Source: JAOAFZ01 sp964407325 (GTDB taxonomy: Bacteria; Patescibacteriota; Microgenomatia; UBA1406; GWC2-37-13). Taken from it: DNA of 33,493 nt. Position numbers and translations under genes: made by a program. The first letter of the stretch is position 1; every line of letters begins with the position of its first letter. Of the stretch, positions 16,253 to 24,029 are shown in pieces. The stretch lies in contig CAYOVA010000015.1 in the NCBI GenBank assembly GCA_964407325.1, forward strand, positions 1 to 33,493, in the 5' to 3' direction. The notes beneath the pieces were generated by a model. It was not told the origin of the DNA and did not search any database. It was given only the letters and a program-made list of their open reading frames with translations.

Positions 16253-16274
16253 GGTGAGCTCTTCCCAACTCACC
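16253..16274 (+). terminator. 3' hairpin of cassette 1, loop complementary to 5' leader
   Basis: GGTGAG (16253-16258) pairs with CTCACC (16269-16274) around a 10-nt loop CTCTTCCCAA. TTCCCAACTCA (16262-16272) matches the 5' leader by perfect complementarity, so hairpin formation and end-to-end pairing partly compete. There is no U-tract. A second dyad, CTTACA (16274-16279) and TGTAAG (16292-16297), follows. Confidence 0.6.
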
Positions 16275-16349
16275 TTACACTATAAGTATCCTGTAAGTAG
16301 AATTATCATTTGTTCACACAACACTTATCTACGGTTCACATTCCTCCCT

Positions 16350-16355
16350 TAGAAT
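16350..16355 (+). promoter_or_regulatory. -10 element of second mini membrane-protein cassette
   Basis: TAGAAT, placing the transcript start close to GAGTTGGGGAA (16361-16371). It is weaker than the cassette 1 box; no good -35 was found. Confidence 0.4.
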
Positions 16356-16360
16356 GGAGC

Positions 16361-16371
16361 GAGTTGGGGAA
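16361..16371 (+). repeat. 5' leader element complementary to own 3' hairpin loop (cassette 2)
   Basis: GAGTTGGGGAA is the exact reverse complement of TTCCCCAACTC at 16676-16686. It overlaps by one base the Shine-Dalgarno AAGGAG (16371-16376). Confidence 0.65.
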
Positions 16372-16382
16372 AGGAGTTAACA

Positions 16383-16646
16383 ATGGATCTGGAATTTTTG
16401 TATCCACGAAGGAATACCCTTGATGAGTGGCTGGCGGTCTTTGTGTTCATCATAGCCATGAGCCTGACATTCTGGAGTGTTATTCCCGCCGCAGTAGCAC
16501 ATCGTCGCAGCTTTCAGGTCGAAACGGGAGCGTTCAGGAGGCTGGTATGGACTCTTTCCGCACTAGTTGGGTGCATACTGCTTAGCACGGGTACACTCCT
16601 GTTCATCCGCTATGTTATGTCGCTCCCTGCGCTGACTCAGTTGTAA
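16383..16646 (+). CDS. Small two-TM membrane protein (cassette 2)
   Basis: 87 residues from ATG 16383, with AAGGAG (16371-16376) 6 nt upstream. Helix 1 is about residues 15-36 (WLAVFVFIIAMSLTFWSVIPAA) and helix 2 about 56-77 (TLSALVGCILLSTGTLLFIRYV), with a basic loop AHRRSFQVETGAFRR between them. I recognise no family. It has the same layout as the gene at 15989: own -10, short leader beginning GAGTTGGG, strong Shine-Dalgarno, two-helix product, and a 3' hairpin with a 10-nt loop complementary to the leader. Its base composition is more GC-rich than that of the flanking repair genes. Confidence 0.7.
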   Translation: MDLEFLYPRRNTLDEWLAVFVFIIAMSLTFWSVIPAAVAHRRSFQVETGAFRRLVWTLSALVGCILLSTGTLLFIRYVMSLPALTQL

Positions 16647-16667
16647 TAGCCGACTCACACAGAATGG

Positions 16668-16691
16668 CTAGTGAATTCCCCAACTCACTAG
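16668..16691 (+). terminator. 3' hairpin of cassette 2, loop complementary to 5' leader
   Basis: CTAGTGA (16668-16674) and TCACTAG (16685-16691) form a 7-bp perfect stem around the 10-nt loop ATTCCCCAAC. TTCCCCAACTC (16676-16686) is complementary to the leader element at 16361-16371. A pyrimidine-rich stretch follows, but no clean U-tract. Confidence 0.6.
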
Positions 16692-16703
16692 TCTTCCCTC
16701 CTA

Positions 16704-16732
16704 TTGAACAATCGTTTACTTTCTGCTATAGT
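16704..16732 (+). promoter_or_regulatory. uvrA promoter with LexA-like dyad
   Basis: TTGAAC (16704-16709), 17-bp spacer, TATAGT (16727-16732), 11 nt before ATG 16744. GAAC-AATC-GTTT (16706-16717) overlaps the -35 and differs by one base from GAAC-N4-GTTC. uvrB has a comparable dyad in the same relative position. Confidence 0.6.
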
Positions 16733-16743
16733 GATTAATTGCT

Positions 16744-19626
16744 ATGTTATCTGAAATAAAAATACGCGGCGCAAGACAGCACAATCTTCAAAACATCAAT
16801 GTAGACATTCCTAAAAATAAATTTGTTGTGTTTACTGGTGTTTCGGGATCGGGAAAGTCTTCTCTCGCATTCGATACTATTTACGCCGAAGGGCAACGAC
16901 GCTATGTTGAATCACTTTCAGCATATGCTCGCCAGTTCCTTGGGATTATGGATAAACCGGATGTAGACCTCATCGAAGGGCTCTCTCCGTCTATATCCAT
17001 AGACCAGAAAACAGTTTCTCATAATCCACGATCAACTGTGGGGACTATTACCGAAGTCTATGATTACCTTCGCCTGCTTTTTGCGCGTATTGGCCACCCC
17101 GCTTGTCCAAACGACGGTACTGAAATTTCCAAACTGACAATTGACGAAATAACTGAACGGATGATCGAACAAATGAAGCTGCAGACAGCAACGGATAAAA
17201 TTAAGCCGCACCGGTTTCAGATTCTCTCTCCTGTGGTAAGACAAAGGAAAGGTGAATTTAAAGATTTGTTCAGCAATTTACAAAGCAAAGGATTTATTCA
17301 GTTCCGGGTTGATGGACACGAAATGGGTATTGATGACGATATCCAGCTGATTAAAACGAATAAACACACAATTGAGATTATCATGGATACGTTTTCCTTT
17401 ACAGAAAAAGACATGCGTGACAAGATCTACGTAGCAAATCTCCGGTCAAGACTTACCAGTATTATTGAGCAAAGTACCAGTCTTGCTGAAGGTCTTGTTA
17501 TTTTGAAGAGCGAATCAGAAGAACATTTGTATTCAGAAAACTTTACGTGCACGGTTTGTGGCTTTTCATTACCGGAAATTGAGCCGCGTATGTTTTCGTT
17601 TAATTCTCCACTCGGTGCCTGTGAGAAGTGTAAAGGGCTTGGGACTGTCTATAAAGTCGATCCTGATCTTATTATTAACCCGAATTTAAGTATTAATGAA
17701 GGTGGGTTAATGCCTTTTACGAAATTCTTTTTCCAGGACACCTGGTATAACAGAATTTTAAAAGAAGTGGCCGATCAGGAAGATATTGATCTGAATCTAC
17801 CCCTTGACAGAATGACGAAGGAAAAAATGGATATTATTCTGTACGGGACCAGTAAAAAATATTTTGTGCGCGGAACAAACAGGGAAGGTCGGATGACAGC
17901 TATCCATGAACTCTTTGATGGGGTTGTCAACAAACTGCAACGAAACTATTTTAGCAGTGAAGGCGGGGATAGCGGAAGTGATGATGTCCGTAAGTACATG
18001 CGGGAAGAAGTCTGTGATGTATGTGACGGGCTAAAATTAAAGCCCGCAGTATTAGCTATCCGCATAAACGGACAAAACATTGCACAAGCAAGTAATTATG
18101 CTGTCTCTAAACTAACTGCTTACTATGAAAAAGAACTCCCTGGGCATTTAAATGAGTATGAAAACCAGATTGCCAAACCAATTCTCAAGGAAATCTGTAC
18201 GCGTTTATCGTTCTTAAATAATGTTGGTTTGGGGTATCTCACTATTTCCCGCACAGCCAAAACTCTTTCCGGGGGAGAACTTCAGCGTATACGGCTTGCT
18301 TCACAGATTGGCACGGGGTTATCTGGTGTTCTTTACGTTCTGGATGAACCGTCTATTGGACTTCATCCACGCGATGTAAGTGCCCTGATTAAAACTCTTC
18401 ACGATTTAAAAGAACTGGGAAATACTCTTATTGTGGTTGAACATGACCAGGAAACCATTGAATCAGCAGATTACGTAATCGAACTGGGTCCACAAGCGGG
18501 AAAGCATGGAGGAAAAGTAACATTCACGGGGACTATTAAAGAGTTAATGGATTCCGATGCTTTAACAGGACAATATATGTCCGGGAAGAAGAAAATTGAC
18601 TTAAAAAAGCGTGAGCTGGAAACGAAGCGTGGATCGATAATTCTAACCGGTGCATCAGAGCATAATTTAAAAGATGTGAAGGTTGAATTTCCTATTGGGA
18701 ATTTAATTGCAATAACCGGGGTGTCCGGTTCGGGGAAATCTACCCTTATTACAGAGACGTTGTATCCTGCATTAAAACAGAATGTAGATGGGTATTATCA
18801 CGATCATATGGGAGATTTTCAACGCATTGAAGGTTTTCAGTACCTTGACCGGGTATATATGGTTGACCAGTCACCAATTGGCAGAACACCACGATCAAAC
18901 CCGGCAACATATGTAGGGTTTTTTGATGATATCCGTGAATTGTTTGCATCCACTGTTGATGCAAAAGCGCGAGGTTTCCAGAAAGGCCGTTTTTCGTTTA
19001 ACATCAAAGGTGGTCGGTGTGAAAAGTGCCAGGGAGCAGGTGTAATTAAAATTGAAATGCAGTTTATGGCAGATATGTACATAACGTGTGACGTGTGTAA
19101 AGGCCGTCGCTACAATATAGAAACACTCGAAGTCTTGTTTAAAGGCATGAGTATAGATCAGATTTTGAAAATGACAGTTGATGAAGCTGCTGATTTTTTT
19201 AAGAACCATCCTCATATCTATAACAAGCTTTCATTTTTGCAGCACGTAGGACTTGGTTATATCACGTTAGGCCAGCAGGCTCCAACGTTCTCGGGTGGTG
19301 AAGCGCAAAGAATAAAACTGGCAAACGAACTTTCGCGAAGAACAAACGGACGAACATTGTATATTCTTGATGAACCGACAACAGGCCTGCATTTTTATGA
19401 TATTGAAAAACTGTTATTTACCTTGCAGGAACTGGTAGAACGGGGTAATACAGTAATTGTAATTGAACATAACCTTGATGTAATCCGGCATGCGCAATAC
19501 GTAGTAGACATGGGGCCTGAAGGAGGAGAAGCGGGAGGACACATTCTTTATCAGGGAAAACTTGAAGGAATACTGAAATTAGCTGACTCCCACACAGGTA
19601 CATATCTGGCAAAACACATTACTTAG
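16744..19626 (+). CDS. uvrA: UvrABC excinuclease subunit A
   Basis: 960 residues, full length. It has two ABC ATPase modules. First Walker A is GVSGSGKSS (32-40) with the UvrA signature GQRRYVESLSAYARQFL. Signature LSGGELQRIRLASQIG and Walker B VLDEPSIGLHPRD follow. The second module has GVSGSGKST at about 658-666, FSGGEAQRIKLANELSRR and ILDEPTTGLHFYD. Zinc modules CTVC...CEKC (about 265-295) and CEKC...CDVC (about 759-786) are complete. UvrA dimers scan DNA for lesions and load UvrB. The promoter is leaderless-type with a possible LexA site. The stop codon abuts the stop of the convergent 54-residue gene. Confidence 0.97.
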   Translation: MLSEIKIRGARQHNLQNINVDIPKNKFVVFTGVSGSGKSSLAFDTIYAEGQRRYVESLSAYARQFLGIMDKPDVDLIEGLSPSISIDQKTVSHNPRSTVGTITEVYDYLRLLFARIGHPACPNDGTEISKLTIDEITERMIEQMKLQTATDKIKPHRFQILSPVVRQRKGEFKDLFSNLQSKGFIQFRVDGHEMGIDDDIQLIKTNKHTIEIIMDTFSFTEKDMRDKIYVANLRSRLTSIIEQSTSLAEGLVILKSESEEHLYSENFTCTVCGFSLPEIEPRMFSFNSPLGACEKCKGLGTVYKVDPDLIINPNLSINEGGLMPFTKFFFQDTWYNRILKEVADQEDIDLNLPLDRMTKEKMDIILYGTSKKYFVRGTNREGRMTAIHELFDGVVNKLQRNYFSSEGGDSGSDDVRKYMREEVCDVCDGLKLKPAVLAIRINGQNIAQASNYAVSKLTAYYEKELPGHLNEYENQIAKPILKEICTRLSFLNNVGLGYLTISRTAKTLSGGELQRIRLASQIGTGLSGVLYVLDEPSIGLHPRDVSALIKTLHDLKELGNTLIVVEHDQETIESADYVIELGPQAGKHGGKVTFTGTIKELMDSDALTGQYMSGKKKIDLKKRELETKRGSIILTGASEHNLKDVKVEFPIGNLIAITGVSGSGKSTLITETLYPALKQNVDGYYHDHMGDFQRIEGFQYLDRVYMVDQSPIGRTPRSNPATYVGFFDDIRELFASTVDAKARGFQKGRFSFNIKGGRCEKCQGAGVIKIEMQFMADMYITCDVCKGRRYNIETLEVLFKGMSIDQILKMTVDEAADFFKNHPHIYNKLSFLQHVGLGYITLGQQAPTFSGGEAQRIKLANELSRRTNGRTLYILDEPTTGLHFYDIEKLLFTLQELVERGNTVIVIEHNLDVIRHAQYVVDMGPEGGEAGGHILYQGKLEGILKLADSHTGTYLAKHIT

Positions 19627-19791
19627 TCACAGATTATTGATTATTTTCCAGCCAATCCAAATTCCAATAATTCCACCAAGAATTCCTCCGGTAAACGAAA
19701 TCCCAATATTTGAAGTAAAGAACATTGGAAGATAACTTCCTAAAGAAGAAAATAGAATAAATGAACCCATCATTATTGCTTTTGATGACAT
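19627..19791 (-). CDS. Small Gly/Ile-rich membrane protein, 54 residues
   Basis: A minus-strand frame between uvrA and uvrC: ATG at 19791, stop TGA at 19629-19627. The product starts MSSKAIMMGSFILFSSLGSYLP and ends ISFTGGILGGIIGIWIGWKIINN, giving two hydrophobic helices with a GGxxGGxxG-type glycine pattern in the second. That resembles the second helix of small AtpZ/ATPase-gene-1-like proteins, but it is too short to assign. A -10 candidate TAGTCT lies 6 nt before the ATG on the minus strand. Without it the 241-nt gap would be unexplained. Its stop codon directly adjoins that of uvrA. Confidence 0.55.
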   Translation of the reverse strand: MSSKAIMMGSFILFSSLGSYLPMFFTSNIGISFTGGILGGIIGIWIGWKIINNL

Positions 19792-19854
19792 ATGTAAAGA
19801 CTACCACATTTGACTAAAACGAACATTAAAAACACTATAAGATACATATTCTGA

Positions 19855-19860
19855 TACAAT
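19855..19860 (+). promoter_or_regulatory. -10 element of uvrC
   Basis: TACAAT ending 7 nt before ATG 19868, leaderless-type. Only a half-site GAAC (19821-19824) is seen upstream, so the LexA-like dyad of uvrA/uvrB is not clearly shared. Confidence 0.5.
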
Positions 19861-19867
19861 AAATACT

Positions 19868-21199
19868 ATGTTTCAAAGAGTTCAGCTGGAAAGAAAGCAT
19901 CTTCTTCAAAAACTTCCTGCAGCCAACGGGGTATATCGTTTTTTAAGAGGGAGGGAAATTCTTTACGTGGGAAAATCAGTAAACATCAAAGCTCGCGTTA
20001 TCTCCCATATCGAAAACGCCAAGCTTGATGCTAAAGAAGCAGCTATAGTAAACAATTCAGATACAGTTGATTTTTTTGTTACAGATAACGAATTTCTTGC
20101 CCTCATTCTTGAATCTCAGCTCATTCAGGAGATTAAACCGCCATACAACGTAAGATGGCGCGATGATAAAAGCTACCTTTATATTAAAGTTACTGTGAAA
20201 GCTGAGTATCCGGGAGTGTTTATTTCACGACGTGAGAACGATAAAAAATCGCGATACTTTGGTCCATTTCCCTCAGTAAGAACAGCCCAGGATATTGTCC
20301 GATCCATACGTCGTGTATTCCCCTTCTGTACCCAAAAAAAATTAGGAAAAAGACCATGCTTTTATTCAAAAATCGGACTTTGTAGTCCATGCCCCAATGA
20401 AATAGAAGACATTTCTGACTTAAAAGAGAAAGAGCTGGTAAAAAAAGAATATAAGCAGAATATAAGGCAAATTATCCGTGTTCTGGAGGGAAAATCAGAT
20501 AAAATAGCGAATGATTTATACAAGGAAGTCAAACTCCTTTCCGATAATCAGGACTACGAAAAAGCACTGGTGATTCGCAACCGTATCTTAAGAATGGAGC
20601 AATTTCTGCATGGTCGCCGTCTTGACAGGCGAGATGAAGAAGTCTATAACCAGTCTGAGGAAGGCCTTAAAACACTAACAAGTTTATTGCAAAGGTATTA
20701 TCCTTCGATTAAACAACTGAATAGAATTGAATGTTTTGATATTAGTAATACGAGCATGAAGGAAGGAACAGCTTCAATGGTTGTAATGACAGAGGGAGTA
20801 ATTAATAAAAAGGAATATCGCAAATTTAAAATTAAAGATGAGACACTGGAATCTGATTTTGACATGATGAAGGAGGTAATTGGACGACGTATTCGGCATA
20901 AGTCCTGGCCTGATGCAGATTTACTGGTCGTAGATGGGGGAAAGCCACAAGTACGCATAATTCAGAAAGTCTTCGCAGAACTGGATTATAACGTGCCACT
21001 TATAGGAATTGCCAAAAATCCCGATAGACTGGTAATTGGAAAAGATGATATGTCAACTATAAGACCACCGTTACGGCATCCCGGATTTTCTCTTATTAGA
21101 ACACTTCGCGATGAATCACATCGTTTTGCCAAGAAATATCACACTTACCTGCGTAACAAAATGAGGGAACCAACTATTCCTCTTACACGCAAAAAATGA
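19868..21199 (+). CDS. uvrC: UvrABC excinuclease subunit C, lacking the C-terminal HhH domain
   Basis: 443 residues, versus about 600 in E. coli. The N-terminal GIY-YIG nuclease is present (NGVYRFLRGREILYVGKSVNIKARV, about 18-42), with FVTDNEFLALILESQLIQEIKPPYN after it. CFYSKIGLCSPCP is the cysteine region and KEVKLLSDNQDYEKALVIRNRI the UVR motif for UvrB contact. The RNase H-like endonuclease half is intact, with CFDISN, VVDGGKPQV, GIAK and RDESHRFAKKYH. The protein ends soon after (IPLTRKK), so the tandem helix-hairpin-helix DNA-binding domain is absent. UvrC makes the 3' and 5' incisions; the HhH loss may alter 5' incision. secG follows, its -10 box starting right after the uvrC stop codon. 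Confidence 0.93.
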   Translation: MFQRVQLERKHLLQKLPAANGVYRFLRGREILYVGKSVNIKARVISHIENAKLDAKEAAIVNNSDTVDFFVTDNEFLALILESQLIQEIKPPYNVRWRDDKSYLYIKVTVKAEYPGVFISRRENDKKSRYFGPFPSVRTAQDIVRSIRRVFPFCTQKKLGKRPCFYSKIGLCSPCPNEIEDISDLKEKELVKKEYKQNIRQIIRVLEGKSDKIANDLYKEVKLLSDNQDYEKALVIRNRILRMEQFLHGRRLDRRDEEVYNQSEEGLKTLTSLLQRYYPSIKQLNRIECFDISNTSMKEGTASMVVMTEGVINKKEYRKFKIKDETLESDFDMMKEVIGRRIRHKSWPDADLLVVDGGKPQVRIIQKVFAELDYNVPLIGIAKNPDRLVIGKDDMSTIRPPLRHPGFSLIRTLRDESHRFAKKYHTYLRNKMREPTIPLTRKK

Positions 21200-21205
21200 T
21201 ATAAT
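21200..21205 (+). promoter_or_regulatory. -10 element of secG
   Basis: TATAAT starting immediately after the uvrC stop codon and ending 5 nt before ATG 21211. It is a leaderless-type promoter within a close gene string. Confidence 0.6.
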
Positions 21206-21210
21206 CCCCT

Positions 21211-21426
21211 ATGAGAGAATTTTTCCTGGTGTTGAACATTATTATCTCGGCAGTTCTTGTTGCTCTTATTTTGCTTCAAGGCCGTGGGGCAGGTATGGGG
21301 AGTGCCTGGGGCGGGAGCGGAGAGACATTTCAAACACGACGCGGCATCGAGAAGATAACATTGCGACTGACTATTTTTTTCATAATCTGCTTTTTTGCTG
21401 TGTCGGCTGTCAACTTTTTCCTCTAA
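21211..21426 (+). CDS. secG: Preprotein translocase subunit SecG
   Basis: 71 residues, standard for SecG. Helix 1 (FLVLNIIISAVLVALILLQGRG) ends in the family-typical LLQGRGAGMG, followed by WGGSGETFQTRRGIEKITLRLT and helix 2 (IFFIICFFAVSAVNFFL). It is the small accessory subunit of the SecYEG channel and helps SecA-driven export. It sits between uvrC and an anchored substrate-binding protein, with 3 nt to the latter, so those two are probably co-transcribed. Confidence 0.9.
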   Translation: MREFFLVLNIIISAVLVALILLQGRGAGMGSAWGGSGETFQTRRGIEKITLRLTIFFIICFFAVSAVNFFL

Positions 21427-21429
21427 AAC

Positions 21430-22794
21430 ATGGTTCTAAACCGAAAATCATTCCGGTATTTTTACTGGACGACATCGGCATTCTTTAAAAAAAATGCCCA
21501 GATATTCCTGCTTAGTTTTCTTGCTGGTGTAATTGGTATTATTACTGTCGTCTCGCTCTCTCCTTACTTTATTGATGTAATGACTAAAAAGAAGGTTGTA
21601 GTTGGAATTTCCGGCAACTATCAATTAAACGAAGTCCCCGAACAGGTTCTGTCGCAAATATCAAATAGTCTTGTGTATGTAAACGAAAAAGGCGAGATTA
21701 TACCGCTTTTGGCAGAATCCTGGGAACAACTAAATGATGGCAAAGAATACCGTTTTTATCTCAAGAAAAACCTGACCTGGGGTGACGGGAAGGAATTTAC
21801 TTCAAAAGATTTGCAATACACCTTTCGTGATGTTGTAATAGAACGGCCAGATAAGTATGTGATCGTATTTAAACTTAAAAAAGCTCTCCCGATTTTCCCT
21901 ACCTATCTTACCCAGTATGTAGTAAAGTATCCGCTCCAGGGTGTTGCGGGATTGTATAGCGTAGAGAGAGTCCGTTCAAAAGGGGGAATTCTTACAGAAA
22001 TACACCTTACCCCAAATAGACCTGAACATCCAATCTACATCTACAAATTCTATGAAAACGAAACAAAACTTATTAATGCATACAAACTTGGTGAAATAAC
22101 CGAATTTTCTACAACCAAAAAGAATATTGCTGACTTGTTTAAGAACTGGAAAAATAGTGAAATGAAACAGGATGTTGACTATACACAGCTTCTTACACTC
22201 TTTTTTAACTTGAATAACCCGCTGTTACAGGAAAAAGATGTGCGGAAGGCAATAGCTCAGTCAATTCCAAAAGAACTAATTACGGAACAGGGAGAAGAAG
22301 CCTTTGGTCCTATTCCACCTGTTTCCTGGGCATATAATCCTGATACAAAACAAGTTCAGTATAATCCTGATGTAGCTGAGGGTATTTTTGAAAAGTATAA
22401 AACCGGTTCTGGATCTGCAAAGCTTCGACTTTCAACATTTTACGACTATCTGGGAACGGCGGATTCTATTAAGGAATCGCTGCGTCCAATAGGCATTGAA
22501 ACTGAAGTACAGGTATTTACAGCGGCTGATATGAGTAATTTTGATATGTTGCTGGCATACTGGAAAGTACCACTTGATCCTGATCAGTATTTCTATTGGC
22601 ATTCAACACAGAACCTGGGAAACATTTCAAAATACAAAAATGTGCGCGTCGATAAACTTCTTGAGGATGGAAGAAGTACACTGGATATACAGACTCGTAA
22701 AGATATATACTTTGATTTCCAGAAGGTTATTACCGATGAACTGCCTGCGTATTTCCTGTATTATCCTTCTGTGTATACGATTACCCGAAAGTAA
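21430..22794 (+). CDS. Membrane-anchored ABC-transporter substrate-binding protein, family 5 (peptide type)
   Basis: 454 residues. An uncleaved N-terminal anchor (AQIFLLSFLAGVIGIITVVSL, about 23-43) replaces a lipobox. The outer domain has the SBP_bac_5 layout: LAESWEQLNDGKEYRFYLKKNLTWGDGKEFTSKDLQYTFRDV (about 97-138) is the diagnostic region, and later VRKAIAQSIPKELI and PVSWAYNPD match the helix and loop around the ligand cleft. Family members bind oligopeptides or nickel-like ligands for ABC import. No permease or ATPase gene is next to it, so it may serve a transporter encoded elsewhere or another surface role. It is in a likely operon with secG. tRNA-Leu(GAG) follows. Confidence 0.85.
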   Translation: MVLNRKSFRYFYWTTSAFFKKNAQIFLLSFLAGVIGIITVVSLSPYFIDVMTKKKVVVGISGNYQLNEVPEQVLSQISNSLVYVNEKGEIIPLLAESWEQLNDGKEYRFYLKKNLTWGDGKEFTSKDLQYTFRDVVIERPDKYVIVFKLKKALPIFPTYLTQYVVKYPLQGVAGLYSVERVRSKGGILTEIHLTPNRPEHPIYIYKFYENETKLINAYKLGEITEFSTTKKNIADLFKNWKNSEMKQDVDYTQLLTLFFNLNNPLLQEKDVRKAIAQSIPKELITEQGEEAFGPIPPVSWAYNPDTKQVQYNPDVAEGIFEKYKTGSGSAKLRLSTFYDYLGTADSIKESLRPIGIETEVQVFTAADMSNFDMLLAYWKVPLDPDQYFYWHSTQNLGNISKYKNVRVDKLLEDGRSTLDIQTRKDIYFDFQKVITDELPAYFLYYPSVYTITRK

Positions 22795-22823
22795 ATGTAT
22801 TGTCGTGAAGATAAGTTCTTTGG

Positions 22824-22829
22824 TATAAT
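22824..22829 (+). promoter_or_regulatory. -10 element of tRNA-Leu(GAG)
   Basis: TATAAT with a possible -35 TTGTCG (22800-22805) and an 18-bp spacer. The tRNA begins 35 nt downstream. Confidence 0.5.
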
Positions 22830-22863
22830 GCATTTCTATCCTCGTTTGATTTGAAATTGTGTA

Positions 22864-22945
22864 GCCCGGGTGGCGGAACTGGCAGACGCGCACGCTTGAG
22901 GGGCGTGTATCGCAAGATGTGGAGGTTCAAGTCCTCTCTCGGGCA
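22864..22945 (+). tRNA. tRNA-Leu(GAG)
   Basis: Class II cloverleaf with a long variable arm. Acceptor GCCCGGG pairs with CTCGGGC (one G-U), the anticodon stem is CACGC/GCGTG with loop TTGAGGG, and the T-loop is TTCAAGT. The anticodon GAG reads CUC/CUU. The discriminator is A and CCA is not encoded (CACA follows). Confidence 0.95.
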
Positions 22946-22950
22946 CACAA

Positions 22951-23745
22951 TTAAGAATCCCCATGAAGTATAAAATGGTTTTCAGGATCTACGAGCATGA
23001 GTAAGGAATCGTCAGCAGCATACCCGCTTATTGTAATTCTATCGCCCTTCCAGGCTGATCCTAAGTAATAGAATATGTCAGTTGCCACTTTCATTTCCCT
23101 TCCATTATCAGTTTCTACAGTAAAGACTGATGGTAAGCACGGGCCTTCGCTATCGTCAGTAACTACTGCTTCTGTTATTACTGTTTCCTCATCGGAATGT
23201 ACCCAATCATATGGATAACTATCAGGATCTTCAGGTTTACGAACAAACTTCAGTTCGATGTAAATTTCACTTCCGTCACAACTTTCACCTAACACAACTG
23301 TATAAGAATTGCGCCGATGCAAAGCTCTTCTCCAAACTCTTAATGAAGTATCGAGCCATCTTGATCCGTTAGGAGCAGGATATAAATCTGTTGGTCTTTC
23401 TTTTATTGTTTGTAAGTGTTCAAGCCCGTAGATGAGAAAATCATAGTCATGAGAACTGACATTAGGAACGTTACTTTTCATAAAGCATTGAAGTCCTCCC
23501 CAAACGCCAATATCTTCAGCTGGTATTCCCAGAGATGTAATGATACGGTGTGCTTCTCTAAATTTTCGCAGGTGAACTTCAGGCATACTGGATACTCCGT
23601 TTAGCAAGGCCCGGCAAACTCCCCTTGGATCAAATACTTCTTTCACTTCTTCGATAGGAACTGCAAGAATATCTCCGGGATACTGAGGATGTTGTAATCT
23701 GCGATTGTTTAGAACCGCTCGACCTGTGGTTGAAGGATAAGACAT
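22951..23745 (-). CDS. Hypothetical protein with possible nucleotidyltransferase-type core
   Basis: 264 residues. There is no certain family. GVWGGLQCFM followed by SHDYDFLIYG (about 83-108) has the spacing of a Pol-beta-type nucleotidyltransferase (a Gly-rich helix start, then hDxDhhh), and IYIELKFV (about 157-164) could hold a third acidic residue. It lacks the GSxxxG signature of most members, so this is a suggestion only. The C-terminal 90 residues are acidic and beta-rich. Its start overlaps the end of the upstream 101-residue gene by 37 nt, which indicates translational coupling within the minus-strand string. It converges on tRNA-Leu(GAG) with a 5-nt gap. Confidence 0.6.
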   Translation of the reverse strand: MSYPSTTGRAVLNNRRLQHPQYPGDILAVPIEEVKEVFDPRGVCRALLNGVSSMPEVHLRKFREAHRIITSLGIPAEDIGVWGGLQCFMKSNVPNVSSHDYDFLIYGLEHLQTIKERPTDLYPAPNGSRWLDTSLRVWRRALHRRNSYTVVLGESCDGSEIYIELKFVRKPEDPDSYPYDWVHSDEETVITEAVVTDDSEGPCLPSVFTVETDNGREMKVATDIFYYLGSAWKGDRITISGYAADDSLLMLVDPENHFILHGDS

Positions 23746-24014
23746 TCAGATCGGGTTACACCATTATCAGCATTTGCTCTTAGATAATGGCGTCCATCTA
23801 TCGCATATATTTTGTGACTTCTTGTGTCACTTGCATCTGGCAAAGAACTATCGGGTGCAAAGCAGCTGTTTGCACGAATATATCCATCTTGATTAAAACC
23901 GGGACCATAGGAGTTGTACACGATCCCTGAGCGGTCGGTGAAAAGAGTTCCAAACGGGGCGTTTTGAATACTTTCCTGGAATGTTGATCGTTCTACCAGC
24001 TCGAATAAAGACAT
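23709..24014 (-). CDS. Hypothetical protein, 101 residues
   Basis: ATG 24014 lies 9 nt after the minus-strand -10 TATAAT (24024-24029). No family is recognised. The protein is soluble and small, with many Gly, Ser, Asn and Asp residues (FTDRSGIVYNSYGPGFNQDGYIRANS) that suggest a beta-rich fold with repeated turns (IYAIDGRHYLRANADNG). Its last 37 nt overlap the next gene downstream, so the two products may act together, possibly as partner proteins. Nothing in the sequence proves that. Confidence 0.55.
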   Translation of the reverse strand: MSLFELVERSTFQESIQNAPFGTLFTDRSGIVYNSYGPGFNQDGYIRANSCFAPDSSLPDASDTRSHKIYAIDGRHYLRANADNGVTRSECLILQPQVERF

Positions 24015-24023
24015 TTGAAGTTT

Positions 24024-24029
24024 ATTATA
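24024..24029 (-). promoter_or_regulatory. -10 element of 101-residue gene
   Basis: TATAAT on the minus strand, immediately after the stop codon of the NUDIX gene (24030-24032) and 9 nt before ATG 24014. Confidence 0.55.
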
